Positions 46,119 through 53,842 of a stretch of 64,000 nucleotides of DNA are shown here, one piece after another. The notes under the pieces were generated by a model that ran no database searches, was not told the DNA's origin, and saw only the letters and a list, made by a program, of their open reading frames with translations. The DNA lies in contig JAFLBM010000013.1 in NCBI GenBank assembly GCA_017303455.1, forward strand, positions 1 to 64,000. Direction: 5' to 3'. Each line of letters begins with the position of its first letter. The stretch's first letter is position 1. Origin of the DNA: Chitinophagales bacterium (GTDB taxonomy: Bacteria > Bacteroidota > Bacteroidia > Chitinophagales > Chitinophagaceae). The position numbers were made by a program, and so were the translations under genes.

Positions 46119-47039
46119 ATGAAAAGAATCTTTTTATCATCAGTTCTTTTTGCTTCACTGGGGCTTCTGCTTACGGGATGTCTGAAAGATAAAGGATTTG
46201 ATAACGGCGAGTACGGTATCAATGACCCTGACACACAGCCTCCAGGTGTCGGGTTCCCCCTGGCAGCCAGTGCTAAATACACGGTAGGGTTGGATGTATC
46301 CGCTACTGCGCAGGTAGTAAATGATGTAGTATATGTTAACCTGGAATCAGGTTCTCCGGCACCGGCTGATGTACAGATCACCCTTACTTTAAATGATGCG
46401 CTGAGGACAGCTTACAATACAGCTAATGGAACAAACATCCTGGCATTATCTTCCACCCTGTATAATGTGGCCACAACCATGACCATTCCTGCAGGTGCAA
46501 GAAATGTACAAATTCCTATTACTGTATCTAATACAACTGGTCTTGATCCTAACGCTTCTTATGGTGTTGGTATCACTATTTCAGCTGTTAGCGGCAATTA
46601 TACGATTGCCAGGAACCTGAAAAACCTTTTACTGGAGTTTACCATTAAGAACAAATATGATGGTAAATACCAACTGACTGGTTTCCATAACCGTCCTACA
46701 TTGGATCTTCCTTACGATGAAACTGTGCATATGATCACTTCTGGACCCAGTAGTGTGTATATGTTCTGGCCAGCCTTAGGAGCGGCAGCACATCCCCTCA
46801 ATGGAGGCTCTACTTACTACGGAAGTTTTACTGCTAATTTCATCTTCAATCCAACCACCAACTTATTGACTGCATGGGACTGGACTCCTTATGCTACCAC
46901 ATTAAGTACACAGGTTGGACCAGCTTTAGATAGCCGATGGGACCCTGCTACGAGAACAATCTATGCACAGTTTTATTATAATAATAACCCGGGTGCAAGA
47001 CGTTTTACAGATACTTTGCGCTATCTCGGACCAAGATAA
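46119..47039 (+). CDS. DUF1735 (BT_3987-like) surface lipoprotein
   Basis: This 306-residue lipoprotein has the lipobox 'LLLTGCLKD'. A DUF1735-type domain follows at about 50-170 ('VYVNLESGSPAPADVQITLTL', 'TMTIPAGARNVQIPITV', 'YGVGITISAVSG'). The C-terminal domain ('YDGKYQLTGFHNR', 'IYAQFYYNNNPGARRFTDTLRYLGPR') is of a kind often found after DUF1735. Such proteins commonly accompany SusCD pairs as accessory ligand-binding lipoproteins. It starts 27 bases after susD and is followed by a strong terminator, so it is the last gene of the operon. Confidence 0.85.
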   Translation: MKRIFLSSVLFASLGLLLTGCLKDKGFDNGEYGINDPDTQPPGVGFPLAASAKYTVGLDVSATAQVVNDVVYVNLESGSPAPADVQITLTLNDALRTAYNTANGTNILALSSTLYNVATTMTIPAGARNVQIPITVSNTTGLDPNASYGVGITISAVSGNYTIARNLKNLLLEFTIKNKYDGKYQLTGFHNRPTLDLPYDETVHMITSGPSSVYMFWPALGAAAHPLNGGSTYYGSFTANFIFNPTTNLLTAWDWTPYATTLSTQVGPALDSRWDPATRTIYAQFYYNNNPGARRFTDTLRYLGPR

Positions 47040-47057
47040 TTTTGTTTCAATCAATAA

Positions 47058-47096
47058 AACAAGGGAATTGCATCAGCAGTTCCCTTGTTTGTTTTT
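47058..47096 (+). terminator. Intrinsic terminator of the susCD operon
   Basis: AACAAGGGAATTGC pairs with GCAGTTCCCTTGTT (one mismatch in 14) around an ATCA loop, followed by TGTTTTT. It lies 18 bases after the DUF1735 gene. Confidence 0.85.
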
Positions 47097-47102
47097 AATA
47101 TA

Positions 47103-47129
47103 TTGTTGGCATATGTTTCGATACATTTG
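47103..47129 (+). promoter_or_regulatory. Promoter for the tandem paralogue operon
   Basis: TTG (47103-47105 region, ATTGTTGG) is followed after about 16 bases by TACATTTG (47122-47129), an exact TAnnTTTG box. The ATG at 47150 is 20 bases downstream. The spacer is somewhat short. Confidence 0.5.
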
Positions 47130-47149
47130 AGTTCATAAATCTGTTAAAC

Positions 47150-47878
47150 ATGAAAACAATTTTTGGTTTCTTCTTCTCTTTGCTATTAGCTGTATCCATT
47201 CAGGATATAGCTGCACAAGGCTCTGTTCCTGGTTATCATGATCCTGCATTGAGTCGTAATAAACTATTACGGGAACAGCAGGGGGAAGGGGTCTATAAAT
47301 TGATCGGTGCGTATAAAGTGAAAGGGATATCTTACCTGTTTGGACAGAAACTGGTTGCCGATATTTTTTCTGTAAAAGAAACGGCCACCAACGTCAATAT
47401 TAATTACGATACATACAACCAGGAGATAGAATTCTTTTCTGCGGAAAGTCCGGCAAAGCCATTGGTGAAAGCTCCCGGCGATATTGATTCTTTTGTAGTG
47501 AAGCCACAGGCAGATGCTGGAATAAATGAAGAACTTCACTTTATATATGGGCCAATAGCCGGATCCTCCGAGAAGGCTTATTTCCAGGTAATAACAAGCG
47601 GTAAAAGGTTCAGCCTGTATAAAAGGTATAAATCAGAACTTGGCTATGTTTCTGACAATTATATTCAATCTGAACTGCGCCAGTTTGATATGCTGTCTGA
47701 TTATTTTTATTATGATGCCGTGATAAAGAAGATGAAGAAGATAAAATTAAACCTGTCGAATGTTACCAAAGAATTCAAATCGGTGAAAGATGTGAGCGGG
47801 ATTGCAACCAATGACGATTTTACCAGCGATCCCGAAGGTGCCATGAGGAAAATCTTTGCTGTGCTGAACGAAGGATAG
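47150..47878 (+). CDS. Secreted protein of unknown function, paralogue A
   Basis: This 242-residue protein has a signal peptide (ending IAAQ). I do not recognise the family. It is clearly homologous to the next gene: shared segments include 'YLFGQK', 'VNINYDTYNQEIEF', 'EKAYFQV', 'RFSLYKRYKSELGY', 'LRQFDMLSDYFYYD' and 'KKIKLNLSN'. No Cys is conserved, no membrane segment follows the signal peptide, and the C-terminus is not a T9SS sorting domain. A periplasmic or outer-membrane-associated role is likely. It is the first gene of a probable three-gene operon with its own promoter. Confidence 0.75.
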   Translation: MKTIFGFFFSLLLAVSIQDIAAQGSVPGYHDPALSRNKLLREQQGEGVYKLIGAYKVKGISYLFGQKLVADIFSVKETATNVNINYDTYNQEIEFFSAESPAKPLVKAPGDIDSFVVKPQADAGINEELHFIYGPIAGSSEKAYFQVITSGKRFSLYKRYKSELGYVSDNYIQSELRQFDMLSDYFYYDAVIKKMKKIKLNLSNVTKEFKSVKDVSGIATNDDFTSDPEGAMRKIFAVLNEG

Positions 47879-47930
47879 TCGCTGGCCCGGATTAAATAAA
47901 AATGTAACTTCAATCCCTAAATCTCAAACT

Positions 47931-48713
47931 ATGACTATCAGTAACAAACTCATGGTTGTCCTGCTGTTGATCAGCATTGGTTCATTGGGGCAGGGTAGTA
48001 CAGGAGCAATTGCACCCTCTTTATCATCTAATTCAAATACGTTAGTTACAAGGAGCCCCGATGCCCGTGGCTGGAGTGATCCTGCCATGAATCATAATGC
48101 CTTGCTAAGGGATAAGTTGGGTGATGGGGTCTATATACTGATTGGTACTTATAAAGTGATGGGCAGCCCTTACCTGTTTGGCCAACGCCGGAATGCGGAC
48201 CTTTTTACGCCCAAAGAAAAAGCGTATAATATCAATATCAACTACAACACCTATAACCAGGAGGTAGAGTTTTATTCCACATTCAATCCTGCGGCACCGT
48301 TGATCAAAGAAGCAGGGGAGGTCGATTCTTTTATATTAAAACAGGATATTGAATCCGGTATTGCAAAGGATTTAAAATTTGTTTACGGAGCACAAATAGG
48401 ATCAACCGAAAAAGCCTATTTCCAGGTGCTGCAAACCGGCAGCCGGTATTCATTGTATAAAAGATACAAATCAGACCTGGGTTATCCCTCCGGTAATTAC
48501 GGGCAGGCTGATCTTCGGCAGTTCGATCTGCTCTCTGATTATTTTTATTATGATGCGGAAGCAAAAAAACTGAAGAAGGTTAAAATTAATTTAAGCAGTA
48601 TCATCAGGGAATTCAAGAGTATTAAGGATGTAACACCGGTAGCGAACAGTGATGCGTTTTCAGTTAATCCTGAAGGAACACTTATAAAGGTTATTAATTA
48701 TTTAAATAGTTAA
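47931..48713 (+). CDS. Secreted protein of unknown function, paralogue B
   Basis: This 260-residue protein has a signal peptide ('MTISNKLMVVLLLISIG') and a Ser/Asn-rich linker of about 25 residues absent from paralogue A. The rest aligns with paralogue A over its whole length ('YLFGQRRNADLF', 'NININYNTYNQEVEFY', 'EKAYFQVLQTGSRYSLYKRYKSDLGY', shown by its key 'YSLYKRYKSDLGY' part, and 'LRQFDLLSDYFYYD'). The pair must come from a tandem duplication with considerable divergence. It begins 52 bases after paralogue A and 10 bases before the DUF3467 gene. Function unknown. Confidence 0.75.
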   Translation: MTISNKLMVVLLLISIGSLGQGSTGAIAPSLSSNSNTLVTRSPDARGWSDPAMNHNALLRDKLGDGVYILIGTYKVMGSPYLFGQRRNADLFTPKEKAYNININYNTYNQEVEFYSTFNPAAPLIKEAGEVDSFILKQDIESGIAKDLKFVYGAQIGSTEKAYFQVLQTGSRYSLYKRYKSDLGYPSGNYGQADLRQFDLLSDYFYYDAEAKKLKKVKINLSSIIREFKSIKDVTPVANSDAFSVNPEGTLIKVINYLNS

Positions 48714-48723
48714 GCAATAAACG

Positions 48724-49038
48724 ATGTCTGATCAGCAGCAAGTTCCCAACCAGTTGAATATAGAAATATCGGAAGAAGTAGCCGAAGGTACTTATGCCAA
48801 CCTGGCGATTATCACCCATTCACATGCCGAGTTTGTGCTTGATTTTGTGAATGTGATGCCGGGTACTCCCAAGAGTAAAGTAAAGTCACGGATTATCCTT
48901 ACCCCGCAACATGCCAAACGTTTCATGAAAGCGATGATCGAGAACATTCAAAAATATGAAGCATCGAACGGTACGATAAAAGACCTGGAAGAAATACCGT
49001 TGCCACTTACGTTTGGTGGACCGACAGCGCAGGCGTAG
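48724..49038 (+). CDS. DUF3467 domain protein
   Basis: This 104-residue cytoplasmic protein matches DUF3467: 'EEVAEGTYANLAIITHSHAEFVLDF' (core 'GTYANLAIITHS'), 'VMPGTPKSKVKSRIILTPQHAKRF' (core 'SRIILTPQHAKRF') and 'LPLTFGG'. The family is widespread and small, and its role is unknown. It starts 10 bases after paralogue B, which suggests co-transcription. Its 3' side runs into the repeat that borders the four-helix-bundle gene. Confidence 0.85.
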   Translation: MSDQQQVPNQLNIEISEEVAEGTYANLAIITHSHAEFVLDFVNVMPGTPKSKVKSRIILTPQHAKRFMKAMIENIQKYEASNGTIKDLEEIPLPLTFGGPTAQA

Positions 49039-49064
49039 AGAGAGAAGATACAAGATACTTGATT

Positions 49065-49080
49065 CTGGATGCTGGATACA
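49065..49080. repeat. 16-bp inverted repeat, left of the four-helix-bundle gene
   Basis: CTGGATGCTGGATACA is the exact reverse complement of 49501-49516. It belongs to a degenerate heptamer run (GATTCTG, GATGCTG, GATACAA). Confidence 0.85.
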
Positions 49081-49097
49081 AGTAAACTCCCTTGTGT

Positions 49098-49472
49098 TTA
49101 TTTTGGCGATTGGTGCTGTTCTTCAACAGTTTTTAAGAACCCATTCAGCATTTTTCCCAGTTGATCAATTTTACTTTTAAGGGTGGTAAATACAAATTCA
49201 TCAGTTAATGATTTTGTATCCCAAAGATTCTCTAAGTGATCCATGGTTTCATCATTAGAGGACAACGCATAAACAAGGAATTTGATCCAATCCTGTTTAT
49301 AGCGTCTCCGGCCATATCCTTCAACGATAGTTGCTTTGGTTGTTTTACTGGACCTTCTTATTTGCTGCCCTTCTTCAAACATTTCAAATTTTGGCAGCTT
49401 CAGGGACATTTCATGCACTTCTATCACTACCTCTCTTGCCAATATCCAGATGTGTAGTTTTTTATAACTCAT
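49098..49472 (-). CDS. Four-helix-bundle protein (23S rRNA-IVP family)
   Basis: This 124-residue protein matches the four-helix-bundle family (TIGR02436), first described within intervening sequences of 23S rRNA genes. Landmarks are '[18 protein letters not shown]', '[24 protein letters not shown]' (core '[16 protein letters not shown]') and '[16 protein letters not shown]'. Here it is not within an rRNA gene but between the DUF3467 gene and radC, enclosed by 16-bp inverted repeats built of heptamer units. The setting resembles the GxxExxY cassette at 27201 and suggests a small accessory cassette. Function unknown. Confidence 0.88.
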   Translation of the reverse strand: MSYKKLHIWILAREVVIEVHEMSLKLPKFEMFEEGQQIRRSSKTTKATIVEGYGRRRYKQDWIKFLVYALSSNDETMDHLENLWDTKSLTDEFVFTTLKSKIDQLGKMLNGFLKTVEEQHQSPK

Positions 49473-49486
49473 AGATTACTATTTTA

Positions 49487-49521
49487 ATTATCCAGCATCC
49501 TGTATCCAGCATCCAGCATCC
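49487..49521. repeat. Heptamer repeat right of the four-helix-bundle gene, abutting the radC stop
   Basis: On the minus strand this reads as heptamers GATGCTG, GATGCTG, GATACAG, GATGCTG, GATAATT. 49501-49516 is the inverted partner of 49065-49080. The first base forms the G of the radC TAG stop codon. Confidence 0.85.
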
Positions 49522-50213
49522 TATAAGAGTCCCTCATCTGCAAAACTGTAATAGCCATCTTCACTTACGATGATGTGATCTAATACTCTTATATCCAAAT
49601 AGCCGGCTGCCTCTTTTATTTTAGCAGTTAGCTGTTCATCGGCCCGGCTGGGTTTCAGGCTGCCCGAAGGATGGTTATGGCAAAGAATGATATTGACGGC
49701 ATCTTGTTCCAGTGCTTTACGGAGAATGACCCGGGGATCAGCCACCGTTCCGGTTATGCCACCTTCGCTGACGATCTCAAAATGATTGATCTTATTGGCC
49801 CTGTTCAGAAACAACACCCCAAATACTTCCCGGCGTTGATCTTTTAGTTTGGTTTGCAGGAACCGGGCAATATCCCCGCTGTTACTAACTATTGATTTTT
49901 CGAGGGCGGCTGTTGCCTGGCGACGCCTGCCCAGCTCTAAAGCGGCAGCAATCGTAATGGCTTTTGCTTCGCCGATACCCTTTATTTTCATCAATTCTTT
50001 CACGGTAAGCTTTCCTAATTCTGCCAGGTTATCCTTACCCAGTTTCATTACTTCTTTAGCGAGGTCAACGGCTGTTTTTTCCCGGGTACCATTATGAATA
50101 AGGATAGCCAGCAGCTCAGAGTGGCTGAGGTTTTCTGCACCTGAGGATAGTAATTTTTCTCTTGGCCGGTCGTCCTTTGCCCACTCCTTAATTGAGTACT
50201 TGTGCTCTTGCAT
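49521..50213 (-). CDS. radC: RadC family JAB-domain protein
   Basis: This 230-residue protein has an N-terminal helix-hairpin-helix part ('IKGIGEAKAITIAAALELGRR', core 'IKGIGEAKA') and a C-terminal JAB/MPN domain with the metal motif 'HNHPSGSLKPSRAD' and a preceding Glu in 'HFEIVSEGGITG'. The family is widespread and linked to DNA processing, though its old repair role is doubtful. Length is normal. The TAG stop abuts a heptamer repeat. It is divergent from the small membrane protein gene. Confidence 0.92.
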   Translation of the reverse strand: MQEHKYSIKEWAKDDRPREKLLSSGAENLSHSELLAILIHNGTREKTAVDLAKEVMKLGKDNLAELGKLTVKELMKIKGIGEAKAITIAAALELGRRRQATAALEKSIVSNSGDIARFLQTKLKDQRREVFGVLFLNRANKINHFEIVSEGGITGTVADPRVILRKALEQDAVNIILCHNHPSGSLKPSRADEQLTAKIKEAAGYLDIRVLDHIIVSEDGYYSFADEGLL

Positions 50214-50324
50214 AAAAACAATTTAGCCAATACTTTTATTCTTATCAATACCACTTAGTGGTAACGATACAAACCGCCAGTTCATAAAATCCGACCTATT
50301 GAAAAACATTAAAATCTGGTGTCA

Positions 50325-50546
50325 ATGAAAACCAAGACCTTTACCCCTATGGGAGCCCTGCACCCCATCCTTTTTTTTGCAGGTGTGTATGTCGTAGTGC
50401 TTTTATTTTCCATCTTTATTTGTTCCGCATTGTTTTACAGCTGTAATGCAAGTCCGGCCAAACTGGGTGAGGAAAAGAGCAAACCGGCCATCGAAAAGCC
50501 GGCAGCTGCGGAACCTTCCGGCATTTCTGCGATGGCACTACGATAA
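50325..50546 (+). CDS. Small single-pass membrane protein, hypothetical
   Basis: This 73-residue reading frame has one hydrophobic segment (about residues 14-41; 'PILFFAGVYVVVLLFSIFIC') and a short Lys/Glu/Pro/Ala-rich tail. It starts at ATG 50325; a GTG at 50319 is also in frame. The family is not recognised and no ribosome site is evident. It lies 82 bases upstream of prs on the same strand. The clean membrane segment argues for a real gene, but chance cannot be ruled out. Confidence 0.5.
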   Translation: MKTKTFTPMGALHPILFFAGVYVVVLLFSIFICSALFYSCNASPAKLGEEKSKPAIEKPAAAEPSGISAMALR

Positions 50547-50628
50547 GTGACCTATTTCCTGTCAATATTTTATGCAGGCTGACCGCTTTTGAGGCGATAG
50601 TAATATCTTCGCCGCACATTTTTCAGCC

Positions 50629-51579
50629 ATGCAATCAGCCAAAATTTTCTCGGGTACAGGCTCACAAGGCCTGGCCGAACAGATCTGTAAGCGATTTGGG
50701 ACCAAACTAGGAAAGGTCAATATCCAGCGTTTCAGCGATGGGGAAATATCCCCGATCTTCCTCGAAAGTGTCAGGGGAGACTATGTTTTCCTGGTGCAGA
50801 GCACTTTTTCACCAGCCGAAAACCTGATGGAACTGCTCCTGATGATCGACGCTGCCCGCAGGGCTTCTGCCTACAAAGTGATCGCCGTAATTCCTTATTA
50901 TGGATATGCCCGCCAGGACAGGAAAGACCGTCCCCGGGTAGCCATTGGAAGTAAATTGATAGCCAACATGTTAGTGGCAGCCGGGGCCGACAGGGTCATC
51001 ACCATGGACCTGCATGCTCCCCAGATCCAGGGCTATTTTGATATACCGGTGGATCATCTCGACAGCCACGCAGTTTTTATCCCTTATATAGAGAATCTGA
51101 AGCTTGAAAAGCTTACCTTTGCGGCCCCCGATGTGGGAGCTACCAACCGTATCCGGGAGATCGCCAGCTACTTTAATGCAGAAATGGTGATCTGTGATAA
51201 GCACCGGAAAAGGGCCAATGAGATTGCCAGCATGGTGGTGATCGGGGATGTGACGGGAAAAGATATTGTGATCATTGACGATATCTGTGATACCGGTGGT
51301 ACCCTGGCAAAAAGTGCAGGATTATTGAAGGAGAAAGGGGCCAGAAGTGTACGGGCTTTGATTACACACCCGGTGCTAAGTGGTAAGGCATACGAGAATA
51401 TTGAAAACAGTGTACTGGAAGAATTAGTAGTGTGTGATACGATACCGGTGACCAAGGAAAAATGTTCGAAGATCAAAGTGATATCTGTAGCAGAATTGTT
51501 TGGGGTGGCGATCAGGAATGCGTTTGAGAATAAGAGTATCACCAGCCTGTTCATCCACTCACAACGAAGAGACAAGTAA
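50629..51579 (+). CDS. prs: Ribose-phosphate pyrophosphokinase
   Basis: This 316-residue enzyme makes PRPP from ribose 5-phosphate and ATP, feeding purine, pyrimidine, histidine and NAD synthesis. Visible motifs are 'RFSDGEI', 'IPYYGYARQDRKDRPRVAI' (core 'GYARQDRK'), 'DLHAPQIQGYFDIP', 'DKHRKRAN' and the PRPP loop 'VIIDDICDTGGTL'. Length matches the family. rplY follows 20 bases downstream, a pairing also common elsewhere, and both share the terminator at 52264. A near-consensus TATCTTCG box lies at 50604-50611. Confidence 0.95.
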   Translation: MQSAKIFSGTGSQGLAEQICKRFGTKLGKVNIQRFSDGEISPIFLESVRGDYVFLVQSTFSPAENLMELLLMIDAARRASAYKVIAVIPYYGYARQDRKDRPRVAIGSKLIANMLVAAGADRVITMDLHAPQIQGYFDIPVDHLDSHAVFIPYIENLKLEKLTFAAPDVGATNRIREIASYFNAEMVICDKHRKRANEIASMVVIGDVTGKDIVIIDDICDTGGTLAKSAGLLKEKGARSVRALITHPVLSGKAYENIENSVLEELVVCDTIPVTKEKCSKIKVISVAELFGVAIRNAFENKSITSLFIHSQRRDK

Positions 51580-51599
51580 ATTTTAAAACAACATAAACA

Positions 51600-52241
51600 A
51601 TGAAAACAATTACAATCGAAGGACAACTGAGGACCGGATTCGGGAAGACCGCCACCCGCCAACTCCGCTCTCAGGAACTGGTGCCAGGTGTAATTTACGG
51701 GGGTGCCCAGGAGATCAGTTTTGCTGCTCCTGCTGCTGCTTTCAAAAATTTAGTGTACACACCAAGTTTCCAGATTGCTGAAGTAAAATTAGAGGGTAAA
51801 ACCTACAGGACGATCATGAAGGACCTGCAGTTTGATAAAATCGATGACAAACTGACCCACATTGATTTGCTGGAACTGGTAGAGGATAAAAAATTAGTGG
51901 CTGATATCCCCGTTAAATTTACGGGTGTATCAAAAGGGGTGAAAGATGGAGGTAAATTAGTTACCAAGATCAAATCGCTGAAAGTGAAAACGTATCCAAA
52001 ATACCTGAAGGCACAAATTGAAGTGCCGATTGATAACCTGGAGCTCAATGGTAATATCCGGGTGGAAGATGTAAAGGAAGAGCATTATGAGATACTGAAC
52101 TCCCCACGTATTCCTATTGCATCTGTAGTATTGACAAGACAGTTAAAACAGGAAGAAGCTACTACAGCTCCTGCTGCGGGTGCTGCACCTGCCGCCGCTG
52201 CTGCTGCACCTGCCGCCGCTGCGCCTGCCAAGAAAAAATAA
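51600..52241 (+). CDS. rplY: 50S ribosomal protein L25 (CTC form)
   Basis: This 213-residue protein binds 5S rRNA. The L25 domain ('IEGQLRTGFGKTATRQLRSQELVPGVIYGG', core 'LVPGVIYGG') is followed by the CTC beta domain ('HIDLLELVEDKKLVADIPVKF', core 'HIDLLEL'). The tail is a low-complexity Ala/Pro run ending in KKK, as in many Bacteroidota. It starts 20 bases after prs. A strong terminator follows 22 bases after the stop. Nothing unusual is seen apart from the Ala/Pro tail, which could vary in length. Confidence 0.93.
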   Translation: MKTITIEGQLRTGFGKTATRQLRSQELVPGVIYGGAQEISFAAPAAAFKNLVYTPSFQIAEVKLEGKTYRTIMKDLQFDKIDDKLTHIDLLELVEDKKLVADIPVKFTGVSKGVKDGGKLVTKIKSLKVKTYPKYLKAQIEVPIDNLELNGNIRVEDVKEEHYEILNSPRIPIASVVLTRQLKQEEATTAPAAGAAPAAAAAAPAAAAPAKKK

Positions 52242-52263
52242 TCTTTTCAGGAAGGATATTTAA

Positions 52264-52295
52264 ACCCGTCTCGTTCCAAACGAGACGGGTTTTTT
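52264..52295 (+). terminator. Intrinsic terminator after prs-rplY
   Basis: ACCCGTCTCGTT pairs perfectly with AACGAGACGGGT around a CCA loop, followed by TTTTT. Confidence 0.92.
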
Positions 52296-52333
52296 AATCA
52301 CCATCACCGATATTTGTTTTAAGTAAACAGTAT

Positions 52334-52909
52334 ATGAAATTTCTGATCGTTGGTTTGGGAAATACGGGTAATGAATATGCTCACACCCGCCATAATATCG
52401 GCTTTGATGTGGTAAATGCATTTGTTCAAAAGCACGGAGGCAGCTTCCGGACAGACCGGCTGGCTTATATTGCCGAAGTGAAATGGAAAGGGAAAATCTT
52501 TGTCTGTATCTGCCCCACCACTTTTATGAACCTCAGTGGCAAGGCGGTAAAGTATTGGATGGACAAGGAAAAAATAGCCCCGGAGAATATACTGGTCATT
52601 GTTGATGATATTGCCCTGCCTTTATCCAAACTCCGCCTGAGGCCGGGGGGCAGCGATGCCGGCCATAACGGCCTCCGGAGCCTGCAGGAATTATTGGGCA
52701 CGACAGACTACCCCAAACTGCGGTTCGGGATCGGGAATGATTTCCCCAAAGGCATGCAGTCTGATTTTGTATTGGGGAAATGGAAAAAGGAAGAAGAACC
52801 CCTCGTAAAAATGAAAATTGAAAAGGCGGTGGAAACCATTGAAAGCTTTGCTGTTCAGGGCATAACAGCGGCCATGAACCAGGTAAATAATAAAGATTTT
52901 TCGCTATGA
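52334..52909 (+). CDS. pth: Peptidyl-tRNA hydrolase
   Basis: This 191-residue enzyme frees tRNA from stalled peptides. Motifs are 'LIVGLGNTGNEYAHTRHNIGF' (core 'GLGNTGNEY', with catalytic His in 'TRHNIGF'), 'PTTFMNLSGKAV', 'VIVDDIALPLSKLRLRPGGSDAGHNGL' (core 'GSDAGHNGL') and 'RFGIGND'. All catalytic residues (Asn, His, Asp) are in place. It lies after the rplY terminator and reads alone, although the rplY-pth order is common in bacteria. Confidence 0.95.
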   Translation: MKFLIVGLGNTGNEYAHTRHNIGFDVVNAFVQKHGGSFRTDRLAYIAEVKWKGKIFVCICPTTFMNLSGKAVKYWMDKEKIAPENILVIVDDIALPLSKLRLRPGGSDAGHNGLRSLQELLGTTDYPKLRFGIGNDFPKGMQSDFVLGKWKKEEEPLVKMKIEKAVETIESFAVQGITAAMNQVNNKDFSL

Positions 52910-53078
52910 TAAATCAGCCGGATTACTTACTTTAGCATCCCTGACTAATTTTTTCCGGTGCCACCAGGTCTATTGAACGTTCCGGGACGAATCCAATGAT
53001 CATATTGATAGCCACTAGATATATCGGATCAACAAGCTTATATGTATCCGGTGTATTTAATCTAAATACGTTCTGTTT

Positions 53079-53690
53079 ATGAAGATTTTTTGTGTTGGCC
53101 GAAACTATGTAGCTCATGCCGAAGAGTTAGGCAATGAAGTTCCCGATGAACCGGTGATCTTTATGAAGCCCAAAAGTGCTTTGCTGCAACCACATACTCC
53201 CTTCTATTACCCGGAGTTTACCAATGAACTGCATTATGAATGTGAGCTGGTACTACGTATCAGTAAGAACGGGAAATATATACAGGAGAAATTTGCTTCC
53301 AAATATTATGATGCTGTTACAACTGGTATTGATTTCACGGCAAGAGATATACAAAATGAATTAAAAGCAAAAGGCTTGCCTTGGGAAAAAGCCAAAGCCT
53401 GGGACAATTCAGCGGTAATCGGTAAGTGGGTTCCTTTTGGCAATATCAAGAATAAAAAGGACATCAATTTCTGCCTGTACAAAAACAAAGAGTTAGTTCA
53501 ACAGGCGAACTCGGCTAATATGATCCATAGCTTCGATGAGATAGTATCTTATATCTCCAATTTTTTTTCAGTAAATATAGGGGATGTGATCTTTACCGGC
53601 ACCCCGGCAGGTGTGGGTGAAGTGGTGGTGGGTGATGAACTGGAAGGATTTATCGAAGATGACAGTATGTTTACATTAGAAGTAAAATAG
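53079..53690 (+). CDS. Fumarylacetoacetate hydrolase family protein
   Basis: This 203-residue enzyme belongs to the FAH family, which includes acylpyruvate hydrolases and oxaloacetate decarboxylases/tautomerases. Metal ligands are visible as Glu residues in 'ELHYECELVLRI' and Asp in 'TGIDFTARDIQ'. 'GKWVPFGNI' and 'FTGTPAGVGEVVVGDELEG' (core 'TGTPAGVG') complete the fold. The short length matches the single-domain group. Substrate unknown. It reads alone between pth and a terminator at 53761. Confidence 0.9.
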   Translation: MKIFCVGRNYVAHAEELGNEVPDEPVIFMKPKSALLQPHTPFYYPEFTNELHYECELVLRISKNGKYIQEKFASKYYDAVTTGIDFTARDIQNELKAKGLPWEKAKAWDNSAVIGKWVPFGNIKNKKDINFCLYKNKELVQQANSANMIHSFDEIVSYISNFFSVNIGDVIFTGTPAGVGEVVVGDELEGFIEDDSMFTLEVK

Positions 53691-53760
53691 AGAAACACCA
53701 AAACAACAAGTGTCGCAACCGGCTTGTCGCAAGACGGGTCAAAACCAACTGCTCAGCTAA

Positions 53761-53793
53761 AAAACCATCTGTTTCCAACAGGTGGTTTTCTTT
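53761..53793 (+). terminator. Intrinsic terminator after the FAH-family gene
   Basis: AAAACCATCTGTT pairs with AACAGGTGGTTTT (one G-U pair) around a TCC loop, followed by CTTTT. It overlaps the region just before the ATG at 53795, which argues against that ATG as the E1 start. Confidence 0.8.
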
Positions 53794-53842
53794 TATGTCC
53801 TTATTGTTTACCTTATTTTTGTTGCTTTTATTGCCTGCTTAT

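Noticed and set aside
52932..53117. 61-residue minus-strand frame between pth and the FAH gene
   Set aside because: It overlaps the FAH start, has no recognisable domain and no start context. The 169-base gap otherwise shows nothing clear.
53795..53842. Upstream ATG as the start of the E1 fusion gene
   Set aside because: It lies directly on the terminator T-run and would add a hydrophobic leader to a cytoplasmic enzyme; ATG 53843 gives the expected N-terminus.
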